From an uncultured Jannaschia sp. (GTDB lineage Bacteria > Pseudomonadota > Alphaproteobacteria > Rhodobacterales > Rhodobacteraceae): DNA of 64,000 bases. The stretch's first letter is position 1. Each line of letters begins with the position of its first letter. Of this stretch, positions 46,454-54,516 are shown in pieces. Both the position numbers and the translations under genes were made by a program. A model generated the notes under the pieces. The model saw only the letters and a program-made list of their open reading frames with translations, was not told the DNA's origin and searched no databases. The stretch lies in the NCBI RefSeq assembly GCF_947494025.1, contig NZ_CANLTQ010000001.1:496001-560000 (forward strand). Direction: 5' to 3'.

Positions 46454-47689
46454 ATGCCGCGACTCGTGATGAAATTCGGCGGAACCTCCGTCGCCAATCT
46501 CGACCGGATCCGACGGGTGGCGAAACGCGTCGGCGTCGAGGTCGCCAAGGGCTACGACGTGATCGTCGTCGTTTCCGCCATGTCGGGCAAGACCAACGAG
46601 CTCGTGGGCTGGGTGGGCGAGACCGGCGCCTTCTTCGACGCGCGCGAATACGACGCCGTGGTTTCCTCGGCCGAGAACGTGACCGCGGGCCTCCTCGCGC
46701 TGACGCTGCAGGAGAACGGGATCGACGCGCGGTCCTGGCAGGGCTGGCAGGTGCCGGTGCAGACGAACTCCGCGCATTCCTCCGCCCGGATCGGCGCCAT
46801 CCCCAGCGACAACCTCGACGCGAAATTCCGTCAGGGCATGCGCGTGGCCGTGGTGGCGGGCTTTCAGGGGATCAGCCCCGAGGGCCGGATCACCACGCTG
46901 GGCCGCGGCGGTTCGGACACGACGGCGGTGGCCTTCGCGGCGGCCTTCGACGCGGAGCGCTGCGACATCTATACCGACGTGGACGGCGTCTACACGACCG
47001 ACCCCCGGATCACGTCCAAGGCCCGCAAGCTCGACCGGATCGCCTTCGAGGAGATGCTGGAGCTCGCCTCGCTCGGCGCCAAGGTGCTGCAGACGCGGTC
47101 GGTGGAACTGGCGATGCGCTACAAGGTGAAGCTCCGCGTGCTGTCGAGCTTCGAGGAAATGAGCGACGATGCGGGCACGCTGGTCTGCGACGAGGAGGAC
47201 ATCATGGAATCGAACGTGGTCGCCGGGGTCGCCTTCAGCCGCGACGAGGCGAAGATGACGCTGGTCTCGGTCGCCGACCGCCCCGGCGTGTCCGCGGCGA
47301 TCTTCGGGCCGCTCGCCGAGGCGGGCGTCAACGTCGACATGATCGTGCAGAACATCGCCGAGGACGGGCGCACGGACATGACCTTCTCCCTGCCGGTCGA
47401 TCAGGTCGCCCACGCCGAGAAGGCGGTGCGCGACGCGATGGCGCGGGAGGAGATCAACTTCCACGACCTGATCGCCGACGAGGGGGTGAGCAAGGTCTCC
47501 GTCGTGGGCATCGGCATGCGCTCCCATGCGGGCGTCGCGGCGCGGATGTTCAAGGCGCTCTCGGCCGAGGGGATCAACATCAAGGTCATCACCACGTCCG
47601 AGATCAAGATCAGCGTGCTGATCGACCGGAAATACATGGAGCTCGCCGTGCAGGCGCTGCACGACACGTTCGAGCTCGAGAAGATCTGA
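46454..47689 (+). CDS. lysC: aspartate kinase
   Basis: A 411-residue enzyme catalysing the first step of the aspartate pathway (lysine, threonine, methionine, diaminopimelate). N-terminal signature VMKFGGTSVAN, then GRGGSDTTAVAFAAAFDAERCDIYTDVDGVYTTDPRI. Two C-terminal ACT domains (from about residue 265: VSVADRPGVSAAIFGPLAEAGVNVDMI and VSVVGIGMRSHAGVAARMF) imply feedback control by lysine and/or threonine. The ATG at 46454 (MPRLVMKFGG) fits the usual family start; the frame stays open upstream. Confidence 0.96.
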   Translation: MPRLVMKFGGTSVANLDRIRRVAKRVGVEVAKGYDVIVVVSAMSGKTNELVGWVGETGAFFDAREYDAVVSSAENVTAGLLALTLQENGIDARSWQGWQVPVQTNSAHSSARIGAIPSDNLDAKFRQGMRVAVVAGFQGISPEGRITTLGRGGSDTTAVAFAAAFDAERCDIYTDVDGVYTTDPRITSKARKLDRIAFEEMLELASLGAKVLQTRSVELAMRYKVKLRVLSSFEEMSDDAGTLVCDEEDIMESNVVAGVAFSRDEAKMTLVSVADRPGVSAAIFGPLAEAGVNVDMIVQNIAEDGRTDMTFSLPVDQVAHAEKAVRDAMAREEINFHDLIADEGVSKVSVVGIGMRSHAGVAARMFKALSAEGINIKVITTSEIKISVLIDRKYMELAVQALHDTFELEKI

Positions 47690-47818
47690 GCGGCCGGCGT
47701 CTCGACGAGATCGGACGGATGGCTGCCCGGCCCCGGGGATGGGCGATGGCGGCCCGCAAGCGGATCCTGTCGGTTGCCTTAGCGGAACGTTAAGCCATCG
47801 GGCATAAATGTGGCGGCC

Positions 47819-47929
47819 ATGCCGTCCCTCGATCGCCTTTCGCTGTTCTGGTGCCTGCTCTGCGTCGGCGTGCTGCTGCTTCTGCCCGCGCTGACCGGCG
47901 ACGCGACCGCGCTGATCGTCCGGCCCTGA
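47819..47929 (+). CDS. possible 36-residue membrane protein between lysC and ptsP
   Basis: The ORF encodes MPSLDRLSLFWCLLCVGVLL, then LLPALTGDATALIVRP: one hydrophobic helix with a short N-terminus. It occupies the otherwise empty 330-base spacer between lysC and ptsP, following an AT-richer patch (TTAGCGGAACGTTAAGCC...ATAAATG). No Shine-Dalgarno sequence is evident, so it may be leaderless, weakly expressed, or not a gene. No family recognised. Confidence 0.35.
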   Translation: MPSLDRLSLFWCLLCVGVLLLLPALTGDATALIVRP

Positions 47930-48019
47930 CGGGGGCGAACGCGCGGCCGGGGCCGCCAAGCCCCCTCCCCATCTTGACGCGCCTCGGCTAAGAAGGGTGC
48001 GGACGCGGACGGGGGGCTC

Positions 48020-50251
48020 ATGGCAGCGCCGAAGGACAGCGACAGCCGCAAGCTGCTGCGGCGGCTCCAGGCCGTCATGGCCGAGGCGGCCGAGGGGCAG
48101 GAACGGCTCGACATGATCGTGCGGCTTGTCGCATCGTCGATGATGACCGACGTCTGCTCCGTCTACCTGCATCGCGACGAGCAGACGCTGGAGCTTTGCG
48201 CGACCTGCGGGCTCAACCTCGAAGCGGTGCATGTCACCCGGCTGCGGGTGGGCGAAGGGCTCGTGGGTCGCGTGGCGCGTTCGCGCGGGCCGCTCAACAC
48301 CGCCGACGCGCCCTCGACCAAGGGGTACCGCTTCATGCCGGAGACCGGCGAGGAGGTGTTCTCGAGCTTCCTCGGCGTGCCGGTGCAGCGGCTGGGCGAG
48401 CGGCTCGGCGTGCTGGTGGTGCAGTCGAAGGATGCCCGCGAGTTCAAGGAGGACGAGATCTACGCCCTCGAGGTCGTGGCCATGGTGCTGGCCGAGATGA
48501 CCGAGCTCGGCGCCTTCACCGGCGAGGGCGAGGCGCTCCGGCCGCGGCATGCGAGCCAGGTCCTGTTCAAGGGCGTGACCGGGCAGGAGGGCGCCTGCGA
48601 GGGCACAGTCTTCCTCCACGATCCGCGCGTGGTCATCACCAATCCCGTCACCGACGACCCCGAGGCGGAGGTCGTGCGGCTCCATTCCGCGGTGGACGAG
48701 CTGCGGATGTCCGTGGACCGGATGCTGGGCGAGGCCAGCGGCGACCGCGCGCAAAAGGAGGTGATCGAGGCGTTCCGCATGTTCGCCTATTCGCGCAGCT
48801 GGGTCCGGCGCATGGAGGAGGACATCAACGCCGGCCTCACCGCCGAGGCCGCCGTGGAAAAGCAGCAGACCGTCGCCCGGGCCCGGATGCGGGTGGCGGA
48901 GCCCTACCTGCGCGACCGGCTGGCCGATCTGGACGACCTGTCGAACCGGCTCCTGCGGATGCTGACCGGACAGGGGCGCGACCGCGGCGCCCTGCCCGAC
49001 AAGGCCGTCCTGGTGGCGCGCAACATCGGGCCGGGGGAGTTGCTGGAATACGGCCGCAAGCTCCGGGGCGTGGTGCTCGAAGGGGGATCGGTCGGAAGCC
49101 ATGCGGCGATCGTGGCCCGGGCCTGGGCGATCCCGCTGGTGATCCAGGCGGAGGGGATCACCACCGAGGCGCTGTCGGGCGACCGCATCCTCGTGGACGG
49201 CGATCAGGGCGTCGTGCATCTGCGGCCCGATGAGATCGTCCGCAAGGCCTTCAGCGAGAAGCTGGAGATGGCGGCGCAGGCGCAGAAGCGCTACGCCACG
49301 ATCCGCGACACCGATTGCGTCACGCTGGACGGGCAGCGCATCGAGCTGATGATGAATGCGGGGCTTCTGGCGGATCTGCCGTCGCTGCCGAGCTCGGGGG
49401 CCGAGGGCGTCGGCCTGTTCCGCACGGAGTTGCAGTTCCTCGCCCGCAACGTCGTGCCGAAGCGGGGCGAGCTGGCCGCGCTCTATTCGGGCGTGATGGA
49501 CGCGGCGGGCGGCAAGCCGGTCACTTTCCGCACGCTCGACATCGGGTCCGACAAAGTGCTGCCCTACATGAACCGCCCCGAGGAGCCGAACCCGGCGCTC
49601 GGCTGGCGGGCGATCCGCGTCGGCCTCGACAAGCGCGGCGTCATGCGGATGCAGCTGCAGGCGCTGCTGCGCGCGGCCAACGGGCGCGACCTTAAGGTCA
49701 TGTTCCCGTTCATCGCGCAGCTGCAGGAATTCATCGACGCCCGCGGGCACCTGAGCCGGGAGATCGCGCGTGAGAGGGTGCTCGGCCATACGCTCCCCAG
49801 CCGGATCACCGTCGGCGCGATGCTGGAAACGCCGTCGATGGCCTTCGCGCCGCGGCGCTTCTTCGAGGAGGCGGACTTCATCTCCGTCGGCGGCAACGAT
49901 CTCAAGCAGTTCTTCTTCGCCGCCGACCGGGAGAACGAGCGCGTGCGCCGCCGCTACGACACGCTGAACGTCAGCTACCTGTCCCTGATCGAGCAGATCG
50001 TCGGGCGCTGCGCGGAGACGGACACGCCGGTCTCGTTCTGCGGCGAGGATGCGGGGCGTCCGGTCGAGGCGCTGTGCTTCGCGGCGATGGGGCTGCGCTC
50101 CTTCTCGATGCGCCCGGCGAGCATCGGGCCGGTGAAGCACATCCTGCTGCGCGCGAACGTGGCGGAGGTGCGCGAGGTCATCGACCGTGCGCGGGAGGCC
50201 GGGGAGCAGACGGTGCGCGACGTGGTGATGGAGTATCTGCGCGCCCGCTGA
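48020..50251 (+). CDS. ptsP: phosphoenolpyruvate--protein phosphotransferase PtsP (EI-Ntr)
   Basis: A 743-residue nitrogen-related PTS enzyme I that starts the PTS-Ntr phosphorelay (PtsP to PtsO/NPr to PtsN). An N-terminal GAF domain (about residues 20-160, DVCSVYLHRDEQTLELCATCGL) can bind glutamine or 2-oxoglutarate-like signals. Then come the swivelling domain with phospho-accepting H361 in GGSVGSHAAIVARAW and the PEP-binding TIM barrel with SVGGNDLKQF and VSFCGEDAG (active cysteine). It couples nitrogen status to regulation. No ptsN/ptsO is nearby. GGGGGC before the ATG at 48020 is a weak ribosome site. Confidence 0.95.
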   Translation: MAAPKDSDSRKLLRRLQAVMAEAAEGQERLDMIVRLVASSMMTDVCSVYLHRDEQTLELCATCGLNLEAVHVTRLRVGEGLVGRVARSRGPLNTADAPSTKGYRFMPETGEEVFSSFLGVPVQRLGERLGVLVVQSKDAREFKEDEIYALEVVAMVLAEMTELGAFTGEGEALRPRHASQVLFKGVTGQEGACEGTVFLHDPRVVITNPVTDDPEAEVVRLHSAVDELRMSVDRMLGEASGDRAQKEVIEAFRMFAYSRSWVRRMEEDINAGLTAEAAVEKQQTVARARMRVAEPYLRDRLADLDDLSNRLLRMLTGQGRDRGALPDKAVLVARNIGPGELLEYGRKLRGVVLEGGSVGSHAAIVARAWAIPLVIQAEGITTEALSGDRILVDGDQGVVHLRPDEIVRKAFSEKLEMAAQAQKRYATIRDTDCVTLDGQRIELMMNAGLLADLPSLPSSGAEGVGLFRTELQFLARNVVPKRGELAALYSGVMDAAGGKPVTFRTLDIGSDKVLPYMNRPEEPNPALGWRAIRVGLDKRGVMRMQLQALLRAANGRDLKVMFPFIAQLQEFIDARGHLSREIARERVLGHTLPSRITVGAMLETPSMAFAPRRFFEEADFISVGGNDLKQFFFAADRENERVRRRYDTLNVSYLSLIEQIVGRCAETDTPVSFCGEDAGRPVEALCFAAMGLRSFSMRPASIGPVKHILLRANVAEVREVIDRAREAGEQTVRDVVMEYLRAR

Positions 50252-50279
50252 GGGCGCGCTGGACTTCGCGCCGCCCTAG

Positions 50280-50291
50280 CCGTATATACGG
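50280..50291. promoter_or_regulatory. 12-bp palindrome, probable operator of the toxin-antitoxin operon
   Basis: CCGTATATACGG is a perfect palindrome ending 23 bases before the antitoxin start codon. AbrB/VapB-type antitoxins typically bind GTATAC/GTATATAC-containing dyads in their own promoter, and the TATA core may also serve as the -10 element. The position fits autoregulation. Confidence 0.6.
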
Positions 50292-50314
50292 GCGGATACA
50301 CCCCGGAGGCCGCC

Positions 50315-50539
50315 ATGATCGAGACCAAGATCCGCAAGGTCGGCAATTCCGCCGTCATGACCCTGACCGGCGAGATGCTGGCGATGCTCGACGCCAAGGC
50401 CGGGGATTCGCTGTTCGTGGTCCGCGGCGACGATGGCTCGCTCCGGATCATGGCGCACGATCCGTCGGTGGCCGAGGCGCTGGCGGCGGCCGAACTGGTG
50501 ATGGACGAGAACCGCGACCTGCTGGCCGCCCTGGCGTGA
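50315..50539 (+). CDS. AbrB/MazE-type antitoxin
   Basis: A 74-residue protein with an N-terminal SpoVT/AbrB swapped-hairpin DNA-binding domain (ETKIRKVGNSAVMTLTGEMLAMLDAKAGDSLFVV) and a C-terminal helical tail (VAEALAAAELVMDENRDLLAALA) that would wrap around the toxin. Such antitoxins repress their own operon and neutralise the partner. CGGAGG about 7 bases upstream supports ATG 50315. The stop codon overlaps the start of the toxin gene as GTGA, the normal arrangement for stoichiometric production. Confidence 0.88.
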   Translation: MIETKIRKVGNSAVMTLTGEMLAMLDAKAGDSLFVVRGDDGSLRIMAHDPSVAEALAAAELVMDENRDLLAALA

Positions 50540-50925
50540 CCGCGCCGGTCTGGGTGCCGCTGCCGGCGATCCGGATCGTCCACGACCGACAGATCGCCCG
50601 CCACGGCGGCGCGCCGGGCCTGCGCGATGCGGGACTGCTCGAGATGGGCGCGGCGCGGGCGCTGAACCGCGCCGCCTACGGTACGCCGAGCCTTTTCGCG
50701 CTGGCGGCCGCCTATGCCTACGGGATCGCCAAGGCCCATGCCTTTGTCGACGGCAACAAGCGCACCGCCTTCGTGACCGCGCTCACCTTTCTGCGCCTCA
50801 ACGGCCTGGCCTTCCGGCCCGACCCCGTGGAGGGCGTGCGGATGATGGAGGATCTGGCCGCCGGGGCGGTGACGGAAACGGCCTTCGCCGCCTGGCTCGA
50901 ACGGGGCAGCGCGCGGATCGCGTGA
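50536..50925 (+). CDS. death-on-curing (Doc/Fic) family toxin
   Basis: A 129-residue Fic-fold protein. The motif HAFVDGNKRTAF (H68) corresponds to the Doc variant HxFx[D/N]xNKR, whose members phosphorylate elongation factor Tu and stop translation, unlike the AMP-transferring HxFxxGNGR Fic enzymes. The N-terminus WVPLPAIRIVHDRQIARHGG matches Doc as well (second strand and helix). It starts with GTG overlapping the antitoxin stop, indicating coupling. No frame damage is seen, so the module looks functional. Confidence 0.9.
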   Translation: MTAPVWVPLPAIRIVHDRQIARHGGAPGLRDAGLLEMGAARALNRAAYGTPSLFALAAAYAYGIAKAHAFVDGNKRTAFVTALTFLRLNGLAFRPDPVEGVRMMEDLAAGAVTETAFAAWLERGSARIA

Positions 50926-50930
50926 AAACC

Positions 50931-50952
50931 CCCGCCGGATCGCTCCGGCGGG
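50931..50952. terminator. terminator between the toxin and OmpA-family genes
   Basis: CCCGCCGGA (50931-50939) and TCCGGCGGG (50944-50952) form a perfect 9-bp stem with a 4-base loop. On the minus strand it is followed by GGTTTTC, so it best serves the OmpA-family gene, and may stop the toxin transcript as well. Confidence 0.75.
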
Positions 50953-50976
50953 CGTCGTTCCGGGAACCGGGCGGGT

Positions 50977-51624
50977 TCAGACCGGCGTGATGACGACTTC
51001 CACGCGGCGGTTCTGCTGCTTGCCGGCGGCGGTGTTGTTGGTCGCGATGGGCTGCGACTCACCGCGGCCGATCGGGATGATCCGCGCGGCGGGCACGCCC
51101 TGCGAGATCAGGACGCTCGCCACCGAGTTCGCGCGCCGTTCGCTGAGGTCCTGATTGTAGGCCGCCTCGCCGTCGCTATCGGTGTGGCCGATCACCTGCA
51201 CCGTGGTGTTCGGATATTGCAGCAGGTTGCCGCCGAGCGCGCGGATGTCGCCCTGCAGATCGGGACGGAGCGTCGCGCTGTCGGTCGCGAACAGGATGTC
51301 CTGCGGCATCGTCACGATCAGCTCGCTGCCGGTGTTGTTGATGGTGATGCGATCGTCGCCGAGCTGGTTGCGCAGATCGGCGGCCTGCCGGTCGAGACGG
51401 GAGCCGACGGCGCCGCCGATCAGGCCGCCCGCGAGCGCGCCCCCGGCAATCTCGTCCGCGCGGCTGCCGCTGCCGGCCAGCGCGCCGGCCGCGGCGCCCA
51501 CGCCCGCGCCGATCAGCGCGCCGTTGCGAGTGCGGTTCGGCTCGCCGGTGGTCGCGTCGACGCAGCCTGCGAGAACGAGGCTGCCGGCAAGGGCGGCCAG
51601 AACGGGGGTCTTGATACGTGTCAT
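50977..51624 (-). CDS. OmpA family lipoprotein with glycine-zipper domain
   Basis: A 215-residue outer-membrane lipoprotein. Lipobox LVLAGC (cysteine about 21); a glycine-zipper segment NGALIGAGVGAAAGALAGSG...GGALAGGLIGGAVGSRLD; then a C-terminal OmpA domain with FATDSATLRPD, VIGHTDSDGEAAYNQDLSERRANSV and NRRVEVVITP that binds peptidoglycan diaminopimelate. It probably stabilises the envelope (YiaD-like). Start ATG 51624 (MTRIKTPV). Ends next to the shared terminator. Confidence 0.92.
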   Translation of the reverse strand: MTRIKTPVLAALAGSLVLAGCVDATTGEPNRTRNGALIGAGVGAAAGALAGSGSRADEIAGGALAGGLIGGAVGSRLDRQAADLRNQLGDDRITINNTGSELIVTMPQDILFATDSATLRPDLQGDIRALGGNLLQYPNTTVQVIGHTDSDGEAAYNQDLSERRANSVASVLISQGVPAARIIPIGRGESQPIATNNTAAGKQQNRRVEVVITPV

Positions 51625-51777
51625 GTCGGTCTTTCCAGATGAATCCTTGGTGGGTCGTGCGGCGCGACAACGCGTGCCCGGACGGCCTGTTCCGTCCCGC
51701 TCCCGGCGACGAATCGCGCGGGCGGCGCCCTGCCGCAGATGACCGGAGCGCCGCCGATAGGCAATATCGCTCGGGCG

Positions 51778-52653
51778 TCAGGCGCGTGCCGCCTCCGCCC
51801 GCCCGCTTTCCCAGGCGAGCATCGCGCGCTTCACCGGCAGGCCCCAGTGATAGCCGCCGAGCCCGCCCGACTTCCGGAGCGCCCGGTGGCAGGGGATGAG
51901 CCAGGCCACCGGGTTGCGCCCGATCGCGGTGCCCACGGCCCGGACCGCGCCGGGATTGCCGATCGCGCCGGCGATCTCGCCATAGGTGGTGACATGGCCC
52001 GAGGGAATGCGCATCAGCGCCTCCCAGACCTTGATCTGGAACGGGCCGCCGATGAGGTGCAGCCGCGCCTCGCCCCGCATCTCGCCCAGGGATTCGGCGA
52101 AGGGCGCGATGGCCGAAGGCTCCTCCACCAGCCGCGCCGCGGGCCAGCGCGCGCCCATATCGGCGAGCGCGGCGTCGCGCCCGGTCTCCGCCGCGAAGGA
52201 CAGGCCGCAAAGCCCGCGCTCCGTGGCCATCGCCAGCATCTCCCCGAAGGGTCCGTCGAGCCAGCCGTAGCGAATCGCGAGCCCGCCGCCCCCCGCCGCG
52301 TAATCGCCGGGCGACATCGCCTCCCACCGCAGGAACAGGTCGTGCAGCCGCCCCGTCCCCGACAGACCGGTCGAGGCCGCCGTCTCCAGAAGCGTGAACC
52401 GCTCCCGCAGGAGCGCCTTGGCATGGCCGAGCGTCAGGTATTGCCCGAACCGTTTCGGGCTCACCCCCGCCCAGGCCGAGAAGGTGCGTTGGAAATGCGC
52501 GGGGCTCATCCGCATCTCGGTGGCCAGGTCTTCCAGCGAGGGCGGGTCGTCCGCGCGCGTGTCGATCAGGTCGATGGCGCGGCGAATGACGGCGTAGTGG
52601 TAGCGCGTCGGGGGATCCGCATCGGGGGCGATCTGCAGGGCGGTCTGTGACAT
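51778..52653 (-). CDS. Ada-like protein: AraC-type regulator fused to methylated-DNA--cysteine methyltransferase
   Basis: A 291-residue fusion. Residues about 20-115 are an AraC/XylS helix-turn-helix domain (LEDLATEMRMSPAHFQRTFSAWAGVSPKRFGQYL). From residue 120 follow the N-terminal and catalytic domains of O6-alkylguanine transferase, with the acceptor cysteine in NPVAWLIPCHRAL and the helix-turn-helix GHVTTYGEIAGAIGNPGAVRAVG. Ada's own N-terminal zinc cysteine domain is missing, so methyl-phosphotriester sensing is not expected. It repairs O6-methylguanine and may regulate repair genes. GGAGG lies close upstream of ATG 52653. Confidence 0.93.
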   Translation of the reverse strand: MSQTALQIAPDADPPTRYHYAVIRRAIDLIDTRADDPPSLEDLATEMRMSPAHFQRTFSAWAGVSPKRFGQYLTLGHAKALLRERFTLLETAASTGLSGTGRLHDLFLRWEAMSPGDYAAGGGGLAIRYGWLDGPFGEMLAMATERGLCGLSFAAETGRDAALADMGARWPAARLVEEPSAIAPFAESLGEMRGEARLHLIGGPFQIKVWEALMRIPSGHVTTYGEIAGAIGNPGAVRAVGTAIGRNPVAWLIPCHRALRKSGGLGGYHWGLPVKRAMLAWESGRAEAARA

Positions 52654-52779
52654 CAAAGCCTCCGGCGCGACGAGTGTCGATGCCCGACCATAGCCGCCCC
52701 GCCCCGCCCCGCGCGACCCGGAACCTGCGGCAACGGCACGGGCTTGCGAGGCCGCCCCGCCCGCGTCAGAAGGGGCGCC

Positions 52780-53436
52780 ATGCCGCGCCCGCTCGACTAC
52801 CCGACCCAGAAGGCGATCTTCGCGCGCTTCCACGCGGCGGAGCCCGAGCCGAAGGGCGAGCTCGAGCACGTGAACGCCTATACCCTCGTCGTCGCCGTGG
52901 CCCTGTCCGCGCAGGCCACCGATGCGGGGGTGAACCGCGCGACCCGCGCGCTCTTTCAAGTGGCCGACACGCCGCAGAAGATGCTCGACCTCGGACTGGC
53001 GGGCCTGACCGAGCATATCCGCACCATCGGCCTTTACCGCAACAAGGCGAAGAACGTGATGTCGCTGAGCCGCATCCTCGTGGAGGCGCATGGCGGCGAG
53101 GTCCCCTCCAGCCGCGCCGCGCTGCAGGCCCTGCCCGGCGTCGGCCGCAAGACGGCGAACGTGGTGCTCAACATGTGGTGGGGTCATCCCGCACAGGCGG
53201 TGGACACCCATATCTTCCGCGTCGGCAACCGCACCCGCATCGCCCCCGGCAAGGATGTCGAGGCCGTCGAGCGCGCCATCGAGGACAACGTTCCCGCCGA
53301 ATACCAGCGCCACGCGCATCACTGGCTGATCCTGCACGGCCGCTACATCTGCGTCGCGCGCAAGCCGAAATGCCCGGCCTGCCCGATCCGCGACCTTTGC
53401 CCCTACGAGAGCAAGACGCCCGAAGCGTCGGCCTGA
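52780..53436 (+). CDS. nth: endonuclease III
   Basis: A 218-residue DNA glycosylase/AP-lyase that removes oxidised pyrimidines in base-excision repair. The helix-hairpin-helix LPGVGRKTANVVLNMWWG holds the catalytic lysine and VDTHIFRVGNR the catalytic aspartate. The C-terminal 4Fe-4S cluster CVARKPKCPACPIRDLC has the canonical C-x6-C-x2-C-x5-C spacing. ATG 52780 is preceded by AAGGGG. It is divergent from the Ada-like repair gene and 24 bases ahead of the adenosine kinase gene. Confidence 0.95.
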   Translation: MPRPLDYPTQKAIFARFHAAEPEPKGELEHVNAYTLVVAVALSAQATDAGVNRATRALFQVADTPQKMLDLGLAGLTEHIRTIGLYRNKAKNVMSLSRILVEAHGGEVPSSRAALQALPGVGRKTANVVLNMWWGHPAQAVDTHIFRVGNRTRIAPGKDVEAVERAIEDNVPAEYQRHAHHWLILHGRYICVARKPKCPACPIRDLCPYESKTPEASA

Positions 53437-53460
53437 CCCCATCCTGCGAGGACAAATCCC

Positions 53461-54438
53461 ATGAGCTACGACGTCATCGGCATCGGCAACGCCATCGTCG
53501 ACGTGATCGCGCCCGCCACCGACACGTTCCTCGACCGGATGGGGATCGAGAAGGGCATCATGCAGCTCGTCGAGCGCGAGCGGGCGGAGATGCTCTACGC
53601 GTCCATGTCCGAGCGGGTGGAGGCGCCGGGCGGCTCGGTCGCCAACACGCTCGCGGGGATCGGCGCGCTTGGCCTGTCGACGGCGTTCATCGGCAAGGTG
53701 AAGGACGACGCGCTCGGCCGCTTCTACGCGAACACGATGGAGGGGGCGGGCACCGCCTTTCCCCATCCGCCGCAGCATGTGGACCTTCCGACCTCGCGCT
53801 CGATGATCTTCGTTTCGCCCGAAGGGGAGCGGTCGATGAACACCTATCTCGGCGCGGGGGCCGATCTGGGCCGTGCCGACGTGCCCGACGTGTTCGGGCC
53901 GGGCATCCTGTTCCTCGAGGGTTATCTCTTCGACAAGGACGAGGGGAAGACCGCCTTCGCCGAGGCGGCCGCGAAGATGAAGGCGGCGGGCGGCAAGACC
54001 GCGATCACCATTTCCGACCCGTTCTGCGCCGACCGCCACCGCGCCGACTTCCAGCGCCTGATCGCCGGGGACATGGACATCGCCATCGGCAACGCCGCCG
54101 AGTGGACGACGCTCTACCAGACCGACGACCTCGACCGGGCCATCGGAATGGCGGCCGAGGCCTGCGAGATCGTCGCCTGCACCCGGTCCGGGGAGGACGT
54201 GTGGATCCGCTCGGGCGACACCCGCGCCACCGCCCCCGTCACCGCCATGACGGTCGTGGACGCCACCGGCGCGGGCGACCAGTTCGCCGCGGGGTTCCTT
54301 TACGGCCTTTCCTCGGGCCGCGACCTCGAAACCGCGGCGCGCATGGGCGTGATCGCCGCGCGGGAGGTGATCGGCCATATCGGCCCCCGGCCGGCCACCG
54401 ACGTCGCCGCCTTGTTCCGCGAGGCGGGGCTCCTCTGA
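53461..54438 (+). CDS. adenosine kinase (PfkB family)
   Basis: A 325-residue ribokinase-fold kinase that phosphorylates adenosine (or another nucleoside) to the monophosphate. N-terminal GIGNAIVDVIAP and the PfkB signature 1 region GGSVANTLAGIGALG; the ATP/anion-hole signature is DATGAGDQFAAGFLYGL with its catalytic aspartate. The gene follows nth by 24 bases, and nth-adoK co-location recurs in Rhodobacterales. The exact nucleoside is inferred by family only. Confidence 0.9.
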   Translation: MSYDVIGIGNAIVDVIAPATDTFLDRMGIEKGIMQLVERERAEMLYASMSERVEAPGGSVANTLAGIGALGLSTAFIGKVKDDALGRFYANTMEGAGTAFPHPPQHVDLPTSRSMIFVSPEGERSMNTYLGAGADLGRADVPDVFGPGILFLEGYLFDKDEGKTAFAEAAAKMKAAGGKTAITISDPFCADRHRADFQRLIAGDMDIAIGNAAEWTTLYQTDDLDRAIGMAAEACEIVACTRSGEDVWIRSGDTRATAPVTAMTVVDATGAGDQFAAGFLYGLSSGRDLETAARMGVIAAREVIGHIGPRPATDVAALFREAGLL

Positions 54439-54516
54439 CGCCTTCGGTGCCGTCGGGGCTTTCCGCCGGGCCGATCCGGGCCTAGCGTCGCGTCCGAACC
54501 ATCGGGGGAGCCTCAC

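Noticed and set aside
43667-50140. One minus-strand frame open for about 2,157 codons across the PQQ dehydrogenase, OYE, lysC and ptsP regions
   Set aside because: Only its last part (43667-44971) is a real gene. The rest lies antisense or out of frame to recognised genes and is Arg/His/Asp/Gly-rich, as expected for shadow frames at high GC.
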